A DNA stretch of 60,131 nt, from positions 1 to 60,131 of the forward strand of contig NZ_JBDKWG010000128.1 in the NCBI RefSeq assembly GCF_040151475.1. Direction: 5' to 3'. This document shows, one piece after another, positions 1 to 8,344 of the stretch; the stretch's first letter is position 1, and every line of letters begins with the position of its first letter. The position numbers and the translations under genes are program-made. Origin of the DNA: CAXBNB01 sp040151475. GTDB taxonomy: Bacteria; Bacteroidota; Bacteroidia; Cytophagales; Cyclobacteriaceae. Below the pieces are notes generated by a model, which ran no database searches, was not told where the DNA came from, and saw nothing but the letters and a program-made list of their open reading frames with translations.

Positions 1-57
1 AAAGGGTATGAATCAATGCTTTCCTACTACCAGAATACGCAACCTTCGATTCGATGA
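1..57 (+). CDS. C-terminal tail of a group II intron-encoded protein (partial)
   Basis: The window opens inside a reading frame (frame 1) that runs 18 codons and ends at a TGA at 55-57. The stop sits directly before the domain V helix of a group II intron (58-90), which is where intron-encoded reverse transcriptase/maturase frames normally end. The visible tail (ends NTQPSIR) is too short to recognise by itself, so the call rests on position. The rest of the gene lies upstream of the window. Confidence 0.45.
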   Translation, partial: KGYESMLSYYQNTQPSIR

Positions 58-138
58 ACCGCCGTATACGAGACCCGTACGTACGGTGGTGTGAGAGGTG
101 CACCAGTGGGCTATTTGCTCACTGGCCATCTACTCGAT
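58..138 (+). mobile_element. Group II intron 3' end (domains V and VI)
   Basis: Bases 58-90 fold as a classic domain V. A 9-bp lower stem (58-66 with 82-90, one G-U pair) is followed by an upper stem TACG/CGTA with a 5-base loop, and a 2-base CG bulge lies on the 3' side. The catalytic-triad position reads CGC (60-62), the form known from class C introns. Bases 91-138 contain a second hairpin (CCAGTG...CACTGG) as expected for domain VI. The run ends TACTCGAT at 131-138, a typical 3' terminus, so the intron/exon junction is placed near 138. The 5' part and most of the encoded protein are outside the window. The intron is on the opposite strand to the adjacent operon. Confidence 0.8.
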
Positions 139-310
139 TAGGTTTTCGTGTTTTTCGTTCTGGATAGTTCCTTTCGGTTTACCACCGTGCGGTGGGCAGC
201 CATACTCTTTGACAAGTTTTGGTTTGTGTGGTTGGCTTGTGCGACTTGGCAATGTGTATGGCTTTGGGGTTGACATTCTGTCCATTTCTTTTATTCCAAT
301 GAGTCTATTG
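139..310. other. Intergenic stretch between the intron and the operon end
   Basis: No convincing gene. A 62-codon minus-strand frame (318 to 130) begins with a Met inside the repeat area and runs into the intron. Its composition (many Pro, Lys, Gly) and lack of a recognisable domain argue against a real protein. The stretch contains a GC-rich hairpin (ACCACCGTGCGGTGGG near 181-196) and a segment around 220-270 that resembles structured intergenic DNA, not coding sequence. Confidence 0.4.
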
Positions 311-352
311 TGAGCCAATTATGATTCGTTTGAGCCAATTATGAGCCAATTA
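311..352. repeat. Three copies of an 11-bp repeat at the operon's 3' end
   Basis: TGAGCCAATTA occurs at 311-321, 331-341 and 342-352; the last two copies abut. The stop codon and final residues (LIGS) of the minus-strand AlbA-like gene lie inside the repeats. Because 11 is not a multiple of three, gain or loss of a unit shifts the C-terminal reading frame of that gene. Confidence 0.85.
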
Positions 353-1667
353 GTTTATAGACCGTCCCAGCACCTACTTCACCCGTTCGTTTCAACAGCA
401 TATGCTTTTCCGTCAGTTCTGTCAAATCTCTTGATGCAGTTGCTTTAGAAACGTCACATAAGTCTTGATAAATGCTATTAGATATAGATTTCTTTTCTTT
501 TACATAAAGGACTGCTTTCAGTTGTCGCTCGTTCAAATTAAGGCTAGCAAGGTGTTTTTCATTATAAATATCCTTGTAAATGGTAACAACAATTCCTCCA
601 GTCATTTCTGATATTTCAGGAGTTGGTAATCCTGCGGCATGACATTCATCAATGATTTTTAAGGTTCCTCTGCCCCAAGATTCAATTAAGCCGCCTTTGA
701 AGAAAACATCCGCAAGAATCGGGTTTCGTGGATGGGAGGCATGTTTGTGTTTCAAATCTTCGAATGTCATCGGCTCTAGCAGAGTTCCAAAATTCCAAAC
801 CATGATTTTATCATCATAAAGACTGATTTGGATAGGTGCTCCCATATATTGGCGATGCACGATAGCATTTAACAGTGTTTCTCTTATCGCTTCATAAGGA
901 TATTCTGTAGTTTCAACTCTGTGCAATCCATCATACGAAATTGATTTTGTGAAATACTTCTTATCCAGTATTTCCAACGTTTGGTTTGCCAATTCAAAAG
1001 CATTACACTCTATGACTTCTTGTGACAACAAATCATCATCAGATTTTCCGAATTTTCCGATTTTTACATACGCATTGATATAGAAGTTTCTTGGGTCTTT
1101 CCCAAAAAGCAATACTGCCGAACGTTTTAGTTTTCCGTCCTTAGTAAGACGAAGATTCTCGAAAATCTGAAGAATGTCATTTTCGTTTTCGACTTGTGGT
1201 AAACGACCACTTTTCACAGCACCTTTTTTAAAAGCTTCTACCGCCTTTTCGTCAATATCATCAAGAGAAGCACTAGGTTCAGTGACATCATCCCACGTTT
1301 TACCAGACTTCCGAAGCAAGAATTCATTGAGTGCGACACCTTGGAGTTCTTGTTTTGTACTACCACTTCTGAAATGGTATTTACCATGAAAAGAAATAGG
1401 TACATCATGTGGATGTACTTCTATTTCAATGTAGTATTTACTGGCTTCTTGGTGAAGGTTCACATCACAAACAAGTCCCAAACCAGATGTAATCTTATTG
1501 GGAATGTCATCCATCAAGCGTTTGTAATCTTCTAAGCCAACTACATTGCCTTTATCATCTTTACCAATATAAATTTTGCCACCCTTAGCATTGGCAAAAC
1601 CGCATATCCATTTTAGATATTCATCTCGCCAACCTTGCTTCCATTCTATGTTTTGACTTTCAGGCAT
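339..1667 (-). CDS. AlbA/Schlafen-type ATP-binding putative transcriptional regulator
   Basis: This 442-residue protein has the usual three-part layout of the family. An N-terminal AlbA_2 (Schlafen AAA_4-like) DNA-binding domain occupies about residues 1-125 (IEWKQGW..., FANAKGGKIYIG). A central HATPase_c_4 region lies around 245-345 (EAIRETLLNAIVHR with the N-box-like N, and SWGRGTLKI). A C-terminal winged helix covers about 375-440. It is the last gene of the operon, 5 bp after the radical-SAM gene. Such proteins occur alone in many genomes and also at the ends of defence or mobile cassettes. A role as cassette regulator or nucleic-acid sensor is inference. The last codons are inside an 11-bp repeat. 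Confidence 0.8.
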   Translation of the reverse strand: MPESQNIEWKQGWRDEYLKWICGFANAKGGKIYIGKDDKGNVVGLEDYKRLMDDIPNKITSGLGLVCDVNLHQEASKYYIEIEVHPHDVPISFHGKYHFRSGSTKQELQGVALNEFLLRKSGKTWDDVTEPSASLDDIDEKAVEAFKKGAVKSGRLPQVENENDILQIFENLRLTKDGKLKRSAVLLFGKDPRNFYINAYVKIGKFGKSDDDLLSQEVIECNAFELANQTLEILDKKYFTKSISYDGLHRVETTEYPYEAIRETLLNAIVHRQYMGAPIQISLYDDKIMVWNFGTLLEPMTFEDLKHKHASHPRNPILADVFFKGGLIESWGRGTLKIIDECHAAGLPTPEISEMTGGIVVTIYKDIYNEKHLASLNLNERQLKAVLYVKEKKSISNSIYQDLCDVSKATASRDLTELTEKHMLLKRTGEVGAGTVYKLIGS

Positions 1668-1672
1668 ATTGA

Positions 1673-3688
1673 TTAACGGCTGATTACAGTGGGGCTTGGC
1701 TCTCGTTCCTCATAATCGTAGGTTAAAGTCAAATCAATAAATTGATCACTTTCAATTAAGTGGTCAAATTTCTTCCTTAGTTCCAAGTATTCACTATCAC
1801 TTTTCTTAACATCTTCACGCGTAATAGTGTAATACTCTAATAATTTCAATATTTCCTCGTTCTTTGTCTTGTCAGATAAATTTGAAAAATCGTTTTTTTC
1901 AATAATAGCTTTGGCTTCAGGCCAAAGCTTCATATTGTTCTTTATTGAATGGAATTGTTCCTTCCATTTTTCAGTCAAACCTAATTCCTCTTCAAATAAT
2001 TGGCGGTAGATAATAAACGTTTCTGGCATGTAGAGCAAATCAAAATATCCTTCTACATTTGAACCGTATGCCTTTTCGAAAAATGAACGCTCAGGCGGAA
2101 CAATACCTCTTGTCGCATTACTTATAGATTGAATGGCACGTATGAATTTTTTATTCCAGAGCTTACCTATATGTTGTCTATCCTTTGCCTCTTCACCAAA
2201 TAGCGGGATGTACTTCATGGGGAATGAATAAATGTGAATGTTCAGTTCCTCAGACAACTCCATATTTATTTGCATCCTCAAATAAAGTTCTTCCGGCTTG
2301 TCCTTAAAGTTGAAGAGTAGATAGTTTGAAAGCCGGTTGATATCATATTTTGCAGCAAGGCGCACAGCATTTTCATATTGTTTTCTAATTCCCCAATAGT
2401 CGAAAGCTATTCTTAGTGGATTAATGGGAATCTCACTAATCATCTTCATTATTTCATCAGTGACATATCGGGCATCTGTCCCTTGATTGAAATCCACATA
2501 CCTATTTCTTGGTGCCTTATTACGATATTTTTCATAGATTTCTTTCAATTCTTCATTGGCACTAAGTAGATTTTCACGTGTAACTGTTTCATATTTGATG
2601 AGTTGATATTGATCATATATGTCATAGACTTTTTGGGCAACCTCTCCCTTTACTCTCTTTTCAATAAATTCCTTTAAAATCGAATAACTACGTTTTATGT
2701 ATGCAGCGTCATTGACTCCCTTTTTGAGATTTTGAATGGCAATTTTTAATTGATTTGGTTCAATGTATTTTGCACCTTTCACGAATCCCATTTCCTTAAT
2801 CTCTTGAATGATTTCTGGGAATTTTGGAGATGCTAAAACATTGTTGTCCATCAGAAGCAAATTCTGTTGTTCACCATAGAGTTCGTCTATTATAGCAAAT
2901 TTGTTCTTCGTAGGTATTTTTTCTTTATAGGTTGGCTCAAGTATTGGCACTGAACAAAAGGCACAAGTCCTTGTACAACCTTTCGTCATAAAAGTAAAAT
3001 AGGCACTGCCAGTAGGGTATTTGTAATCTGTCTCATCCAAAATCGAATAATCCAACGGCAAATCGTCAATGACCAAATGTTTTGCTTTAGCAATATTTGG
3101 GTCGAGCATCCCAGGTTTATCCAAAATCCCCTCAAATGGTATAATACCCGTTTCTGCCTCCACTTCTTTCGCCAATAAAGAAGCTAAGACACCACCGATC
3201 TTGAGTTCTTTCTGATCCTTTACAAGGCACTTGGCATCCTCAATTGTCTTAATAGTAATATCCCAATAAAATGTGAAAAGGGTCGTGATATAAACTCGAT
3301 CCCATTTGGGGTCTTCTTCGTACTTCCTATTTTTATAGTAATCAGAAAAATGTTTGAGCCAAATCTCAAAAAGAGGAATTTGATTCGTTAAACTCTGGTC
3401 GAGTTCATCAAGAAAGGTTTTCAATTTAGTTGAATGACCAGATTTCAAATAAGCAACAATTTCATCCGACTTCTTCAGCCAATTGATTGTGTCATTTATT
3501 TCACTTAATTTATTTAGGCAGTCACCTAATATTTGGCCAAAAACAAACTCCTTTAAATCTCCCTTATAAAACACTACATGATCACCTAGCATTCTATGAT
3601 AGGTGGCAATTTTCATCAAGCCAATTGGCGGGTACTTGTTTTTATAACCAGGTTCTATCAGGAGAATTTTTCTTATTTCCTTACTCAT
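1673..3688 (-). CDS. Large radical-SAM protein with B12-binding-like N-terminus
   Basis: The 671-residue protein starts with a segment that looks like the Rossmann half of B12-binding radical-SAM enzymes (ILLIEPGYKNKYPPIGLMK, residues 8-26). The DxHxxG cobalamin ligand motif is not visible, so B12 binding is doubtful. The [4Fe-4S] ligands are Cys238, Cys242 and Cys245 (CTRTCAFC), spaced CxxxCxxC. About 200 residues of charged, mostly helical sequence lie between the two parts. After the barrel there is a long helical C-terminus (about 470-671) with no motif I recognise. The substrate is unknown. Its position one base after the GHKL ATPase gene, in an operon with a translocase and a nuclease, suggests modification of a nucleic acid, nucleotide or partner protein (inference). 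Confidence 0.8.
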   Translation of the reverse strand: MSKEIRKILLIEPGYKNKYPPIGLMKIATYHRMLGDHVVFYKGDLKEFVFGQILGDCLNKLSEINDTINWLKKSDEIVAYLKSGHSTKLKTFLDELDQSLTNQIPLFEIWLKHFSDYYKNRKYEEDPKWDRVYITTLFTFYWDITIKTIEDAKCLVKDQKELKIGGVLASLLAKEVEAETGIIPFEGILDKPGMLDPNIAKAKHLVIDDLPLDYSILDETDYKYPTGSAYFTFMTKGCTRTCAFCSVPILEPTYKEKIPTKNKFAIIDELYGEQQNLLLMDNNVLASPKFPEIIQEIKEMGFVKGAKYIEPNQLKIAIQNLKKGVNDAAYIKRSYSILKEFIEKRVKGEVAQKVYDIYDQYQLIKYETVTRENLLSANEELKEIYEKYRNKAPRNRYVDFNQGTDARYVTDEIMKMISEIPINPLRIAFDYWGIRKQYENAVRLAAKYDINRLSNYLLFNFKDKPEELYLRMQINMELSEELNIHIYSFPMKYIPLFGEEAKDRQHIGKLWNKKFIRAIQSISNATRGIVPPERSFFEKAYGSNVEGYFDLLYMPETFIIYRQLFEEELGLTEKWKEQFHSIKNNMKLWPEAKAIIEKNDFSNLSDKTKNEEILKLLEYYTITREDVKKSDSEYLELRKKFDHLIESDQFIDLTLTYDYEEREPSPTVISR

Positions 3689-3689
3689 T

Positions 3690-5243
3690 TTACTTGCTTA
3701 AATCTTCCTTAATTTTCTCCTTCAAAATGTTTGCAATATCCTTTGGGAGCACATTGTCTATAACCGCATAAATCTGAGAGACTAACTTTCTGTCTTTACG
3801 GCTCAAGCTGGTAATATCATCGGTAATGTATTTGGGCTTACCATTATCATTTGCAATAACTATATGTTCAATTTCAGGTTCATCATGTCCTATAACTTTT
3901 TCATAAACCTTTTGATGAGATGGAGAACTGGTACTGGCTTTTTCCTGTGCTTTTTCTAGCTCTTTCGTTGCTAATTGCGCTTTTTCCCTTTTTAACTCAA
4001 ATTTCTCCCGATACTCTTTTTGCTCCTTGTTATCAGTAAACCCCCCAGTTGTTGATTTCTCATTATACTCATTTGCGAAAGTTTTGAAATCATCTATTTT
4101 CTTTACCTCGTTTCTGATTTTTGAAGAGAAGTAATAGAGCTTATGTAACTCATCAAATTTTGACTTAACCAGTCGTTCGAACTCTACTAAATCTGAATTT
4201 TCAAGAAAGTAGTCTCGTCTGGCGTTAGGTATAAGTTCAGAACTTATCGTGTGTATTTCACCAAAAAAATATTTAGTGCCTCGTGCTTCTTTGAACAGCT
4301 TGGTCAAGGCTTCATCTAATCCAATTTGAATATTCCCCTTTCTTAATCGAAGGCTTCTTGCCGTATTGACGCTGGGAATAACTTTGGTGAAATTTGAAAT
4401 GCTGTGCCAACCCCAAGCCAGTAATTTGTTTTTTGAGGTTCTGATTTCAAAAAATTCAATATCATGAATTTCATCAATCTTTTTCTTGTTCCCATGATCT
4501 CCCTCATAGATACTCGTGGTGTAAGCTTTGAATACTTGATCGTTATTTACCGAAATTGCATATTCATCAATGTTAAAATTTAATTCTTCTGCCTTATCGC
4601 AGATTTTCTTTTTAAAAATAAAGCCCTTTGAATATGGAACAGGAGCCACCATTGTCAAGTACTGGTAAACATCCTCTCTGTCTAACAAAGCATTGTTACT
4701 AACGCCTTTCAGAGTCACTCTAAAATAGTGAGAGTCTCCTGATTCCTTTTCAGTTTGAAACTCTGTCACATCATCAATCACAGCGGTTGCCTCTTCCTTC
4801 GTAGCTCTGTTATTGATAATGGCCTTTAACTTTTGGGAATCCCAGGTAAGAATAGATTTTGTCTCTTCTCCTTTGAAGCTGGTTTCAAAAATCAATTTGT
4901 CACAATAAGCCAAGCCACCAAGTCTCCCAATTCCTCGAAACCCTTTGTTTTTAGTTCTGTCCTTCGTTGATTGAGCTATATTTTTAAGGATTTCTTGAAC
5001 TTTATTGCTTTCAATACCAGTCGCATTATCAAATATTGAAATTGTCCTTGCTGTAGCGTCAATATCTATTTCAATTTTTCCGTCTCCTAAATCCGAAAAA
5101 ATTCCATCCTCTAGTGCTTTGTCAATTTGATCAGCACTATTTTGAATATACTCTCTGAAAATAAAACGAGAGTCCTCATACATCCCTAACGTCAATGATT
5201 CTATAACGTCTTTGCCTATTTTCGTATCTACTGACTTAACCAT
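3690..5243 (-). CDS. HSP90-like GHKL-fold ATPase
   Basis: The 517-residue protein carries a Bergerat ATP-binding fold in its first ~200 residues. The N box is REYIQNSADQID (Glu31, Asn35), the G1 box is FDNATGI (Asp72, Gly76), and the G2 lid is GFRGIGRLGG (101-110). These match HSP90/HtpG-like ATPases more than histidine kinases, since there is no phospho-acceptor region or membrane segment. The middle domain has IPNARRDYFLENSD, seen in bacterial HSP90-like proteins of unknown role. A Glu/Lys-rich coiled-coil region lies near 400-450. Its start overlaps the end of the HerA gene by 8 bp, implying translational coupling. It could act as an ATP-gated clamp or chaperone for the HerA-NurA pair (inference). 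Confidence 0.82.
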   Translation of the reverse strand: MVKSVDTKIGKDVIESLTLGMYEDSRFIFREYIQNSADQIDKALEDGIFSDLGDGKIEIDIDATARTISIFDNATGIESNKVQEILKNIAQSTKDRTKNKGFRGIGRLGGLAYCDKLIFETSFKGEETKSILTWDSQKLKAIINNRATKEEATAVIDDVTEFQTEKESGDSHYFRVTLKGVSNNALLDREDVYQYLTMVAPVPYSKGFIFKKKICDKAEELNFNIDEYAISVNNDQVFKAYTTSIYEGDHGNKKKIDEIHDIEFFEIRTSKNKLLAWGWHSISNFTKVIPSVNTARSLRLRKGNIQIGLDEALTKLFKEARGTKYFFGEIHTISSELIPNARRDYFLENSDLVEFERLVKSKFDELHKLYYFSSKIRNEVKKIDDFKTFANEYNEKSTTGGFTDNKEQKEYREKFELKREKAQLATKELEKAQEKASTSSPSHQKVYEKVIGHDEPEIEHIVIANDNGKPKYITDDITSLSRKDRKLVSQIYAVIDNVLPKDIANILKEKIKEDLSK

Positions 5244-6903
5244 TCGGGAATTGTTTATAAAGCGGTCTTGGGAATTTTATATTGAGCAACGAACGAAAAA
5301 CAGGATGTTCAATAATGTATTCACCCGGGTCTAATCTGGTCATCATATTTTTATAGACTGGTGGAACAAACCTGTAATCTCCTTTGGAAATTTCGATTGC
5401 GTTTGTTCGACCATAAGCATGAGTAGCACAGTTTCCTTTTACCCTATCATGTATTGCACTTTTGAATTGCTCAACTGAAAACAGGATTATACCTAAAGAG
5501 CGACCTCTTTCTGATATATCAATGATTTGTCTGAGAATCGGTGAGTCTTTTGGAATATCTTTTGACGCATATTTGTTTAACTCATCAATAAATATGACAA
5601 TTTTTGAAGGTATCTCAATTTCGTTTCTATCTTCCTGCCCAAGCTTTAGGTCATAAATTGCTCGAATGACATCTCCAAAAACAAAGGCCTGTGTGTCTTG
5701 ATCCAACTTCGCAATATCGATTACATGAATATCATTTTTTTTGATATCCTTGATTGAATCCCTTAATCGTATCTCATTTTTCTCTGGGACAACTCGTTGA
5801 CTGAAAATTGAATTGTTTAGTGCTTTTGAAATTACCCTTTTGAATTTACGCCAGCTCATAACAGATATTTCCTTGTCACCACCTTGCTGACCAGACTTGG
5901 TAAATTCACCTACCTTGTTAATGAACTGAGACCAACTCGTTACGTCACCGAACCCACCTTGATCTGTAATGATAAAATTGATTATCGATTCCATTGTGCC
6001 AGTAGAATCTTCAATATTTGAAAAAAGTAAGTCTAAATTCAGCTTATCATCTTCAAATACATATTTGTATTTGAAACCCTTGTTAGTGTCAATTTGTGCC
6101 TCAATGTCAGAGTTTTGCCCATAGCTATATGTCTTGGAATTTGATTGGTCTGAATAAGGATAGTAGTACTTGGCATTTTTAAAAGGCTCAGTTGAAAGTC
6201 CCAGCATATTTGTGTACCTAGTTTTCTCTTCTTCTGTCAATTCTTCATTTGGTTCATCAATCGCCAATAAATCTCTACCTTTCACATTGAACATGACAAA
6301 AGCAATTGAATCGTCACTACTATCAGTTTTTAAGTACTGCTCTTGGATAGCCTTCATTAAAAACATGGTATAAGAAGTTTTTGCAGCAAGCCCAGAAATA
6401 CCAGAAATATTCAAATGCGCTCCTTCTGGTCCAATCAAGAATTGTGAATTGAGATGTACAGGAAGAGTGATTTTATCTTCTGCACGATACATTTCCATAT
6501 ATCCACAAACCAGTGGGTTTTTAATATTCTTCAGACCAAGGGCTTGCAAAACTTCTGCTTGGTCAGCAAGTCCAACTTTACTTCCATCCAGAACAGGGGT
6601 ATAGATGCTTTTATCGTTTCCTAGAACTTTGGCTTTTACAAAGTTCATCCCAATCCTGTGCATATTTGGCTCGTTGTTGACATCACCAAAATCACTAGAG
6701 ATGAAGTTGCTCAAATAACTGGCTGAGTCTGTGATATGAGATATCTCTTCAATGATTCCGAAGGATATTGAACCTTCAATATGTTCTACTTTTACAACAT
6801 CAAAAGGATTTAGTATCCGTTGCTTGTTAGTCCAAAAATAGAACTCATCTATAGTTGTAGGATTTTTCTCAGTAGCCGCAACTTTGCCAATTGTTTTTGT
6901 CAT
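5236..6903 (-). CDS. herA: HerA-family hexameric DNA translocase/helicase
   Basis: This 555-residue FtsK/HerA ATPase has an N-terminal beta-rich part (about 25-150) resembling the HAS-barrel, with the sequence FDVVKVEHIEGSISFGIIEE. The Walker A motif GISGLAAKTS is at 168-177. Walker B with catalytic Glu (IVIFIDELNKY) is at 435-445. The polar sensor SVEQ is at 476-479, and an arginine-rich segment ISERGRSLGI (463-472) is where HerA proteins carry the trans-acting arginine. Family knowledge: HerA hexamers pump DNA and load the NurA nuclease. The NurA gene is immediately upstream, 3 bp away, in the classic pairing. The protein is longer than archaeal HerA because of an insert at about 215-345. 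Confidence 0.88.
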   Translation of the reverse strand: MTKTIGKVAATEKNPTTIDEFYFWTNKQRILNPFDVVKVEHIEGSISFGIIEEISHITDSASYLSNFISSDFGDVNNEPNMHRIGMNFVKAKVLGNDKSIYTPVLDGSKVGLADQAEVLQALGLKNIKNPLVCGYMEMYRAEDKITLPVHLNSQFLIGPEGAHLNISGISGLAAKTSYTMFLMKAIQEQYLKTDSSDDSIAFVMFNVKGRDLLAIDEPNEELTEEEKTRYTNMLGLSTEPFKNAKYYYPYSDQSNSKTYSYGQNSDIEAQIDTNKGFKYKYVFEDDKLNLDLLFSNIEDSTGTMESIINFIITDQGGFGDVTSWSQFINKVGEFTKSGQQGGDKEISVMSWRKFKRVISKALNNSIFSQRVVPEKNEIRLRDSIKDIKKNDIHVIDIAKLDQDTQAFVFGDVIRAIYDLKLGQEDRNEIEIPSKIVIFIDELNKYASKDIPKDSPILRQIIDISERGRSLGIILFSVEQFKSAIHDRVKGNCATHAYGRTNAIEISKGDYRFVPPVYKNMMTRLDPGEYIIEHPVFRSLLNIKFPRPLYKQFPNG

Positions 6904-6906
6904 AAT

Positions 6907-8058
6907 CTAAAATAAGTTGATAAAATGAATATCACTTAGATATTTGCTTTTAATATAGCTTTCCGTTAAATGAATAGGGTAAAGATGCTTTGCCCATCTA
7001 TCGTCTTTTCCATAACAAACAGGATTTCGTTCATTTATGATGTTTGCACTTATCAAATCTATTTCATCAGAATCCAAACCCTCTTCTTCCTGAATATCCC
7101 TAACGAGTATTTTCTCGATTTTTAACACCCCGTCAAATGGACTTAATGTTTCACGAATCCTTAAGTACCAAACAGCGAATTTCACGTCTGGAATCCTTTC
7201 TGTTTGATACATAAAAGCAGGTGTTCGATGATTGATTTTGAGTTCAGCAATGCTTCGTGATATGTCTCTAACATCATTCGATAGGGCCTCCGGGTTAAAT
7301 GCTTTTGAAACCCCTATTACACAATCGTAGTTTGACTTGATTTGAGATAGTTCCCTCGCTTCTCCACTTTTCATGTATTCCAAAGAACCGTCTTTTATCA
7401 AAAAAGAATCAGCATTAAGTTTCTTTGCTTTGACAAGTTCAAAAACAACCTTCTGCTCCAGAGCAATCATTTCATCCTGTATCTTGGCTATTCCTCGATC
7501 TTCATATTTGTCATTCTCCTTTAAGGCCGTGTTTTTATATGGAAGGATTTTGCTGAAATTTAGTTTTTGTGTTTTAAGGATTTCCTGCCCGTTCAATTTC
7601 CTAATTAGGTTGGTGAAAAACTGGTCATTGTTACCGATTGTTGTTTGGGCGTTGGCATTCTCCGGAATTGAAATAACGAGTGGGTTTTTTAAGTTCACAG
7701 GTTTGAAGGTGTGTTTATCTTGTCGCTCGCAAACAGCGACACCAATTTGTCCTGCAATTATGGGGTACAGCCTTTTTCCATAGGCTATGTCGTCAACCTT
7801 ATATGTCCTTCGAGAGCCATCCAAAAAGTATTTGAAAAGTGGTGATCCGTTTTTACCTATTTTATCTGCTAAGTTTTTGAGGGATTTTGTGGTTGTTAAG
7901 CTTTTATCAGTCTCTCCTTTTTTCTTTACTTGGATTCCTCTTTTATCTTCATAATCCAACTTTGGAATATCCACAGATTCAAAGCAGTATTTGTAAGATT
8001 TGTAATTCTTGCCATCAGTTTCTTTAGCTATAAAATCTAATATTTTGTCCATTCTCAT
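6907..8058 (-). CDS. nurA: NurA-family nuclease, partner of HerA
   Basis: The 383-residue protein shows the spaced acidic motifs of NurA nucleases. Motif I is FLDGSRRTYKV with Asp80. A Glu201 lies in EMIALEQKVV. Motif III is LIKDGSL with Asp223, followed by IGVSK (248-252), and the C-terminal PIHLTESYIKSKYLS resembles the closing helix of the fold. Family knowledge: NurA is a Mn-dependent 5'-3' exonuclease and endonuclease that works inside the HerA ring. It is the first gene of the operon, with a promoter box directly in front. The transcript leader would be only a few bases, so the second in-frame Met (8052) is also possible as start. Confidence 0.85.
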   Translation of the reverse strand: MRMDKILDFIAKETDGKNYKSYKYCFESVDIPKLDYEDKRGIQVKKKGETDKSLTTTKSLKNLADKIGKNGSPLFKYFLDGSRRTYKVDDIAYGKRLYPIIAGQIGVAVCERQDKHTFKPVNLKNPLVISIPENANAQTTIGNNDQFFTNLIRKLNGQEILKTQKLNFSKILPYKNTALKENDKYEDRGIAKIQDEMIALEQKVVFELVKAKKLNADSFLIKDGSLEYMKSGEARELSQIKSNYDCVIGVSKAFNPEALSNDVRDISRSIAELKINHRTPAFMYQTERIPDVKFAVWYLRIRETLSPFDGVLKIEKILVRDIQEEEGLDSDEIDLISANIINERNPVCYGKDDRWAKHLYPIHLTESYIKSKYLSDIHFINLF

Positions 8059-8072
8059 TTTGGTTCGCGGCG

Positions 8073-8080
8073 CAAAGGTA
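8073..8080 (-). promoter_or_regulatory. Promoter -7 box of the nurA-herA operon
   Basis: On the minus strand the sequence reads TACCTTTG, a perfect match to the Bacteroidota TAnnTTTG element. It is 14 bp before the ATG at 8058, which predicts a nearly leaderless mRNA. The expected upstream TTTG box about 19 bp away is not clear (an A-rich run is there). The next four genes have gaps of 5 bp or less or overlap, so this is probably the promoter for all five. Confidence 0.6.
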
Positions 8081-8344
8081 ATTTAGGCTCTTTTGATTTT
8101 TTTTGCGTTGAATTTGAGCGTTGGAAAAATCAAATGTGCCTAAATGTGTGATGGCTTATCCGTCCCTACGCATGGCATACAACATTTGAGTATCACGCAC
8201 TGTGCGTTATATATGCACTATACTTTTCTCAAATCTAATGAATTTTTAAATTGATTCCTTTATTTAATATTTATTACCAAATAGTTGATGTTTCTATTTG
8301 GCAATATAGACCCAACGAATTATATATAATTTACCCGGGGATTT
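8081..8344. other. Intergenic spacer between accessory operon and sugar locus
   Basis: No gene seen. It contains a perfect palindrome ACGCAC-T-GTGCGT at 8195-8207 and a neighbouring segment (about 8150-8190) with hairpin potential. It marks the border between the DNA-processing operon and the fucose locus and could include a cassette boundary, but no tRNA, integrase or clear att duplication is visible. Confidence 0.4.

Noticed and set aside
130..318. 62-codon minus-strand frame next to the group II intron
   Set aside because: It runs into the intron, starts inside the 11-bp repeats and has no recognisable domain; treated as non-coding.
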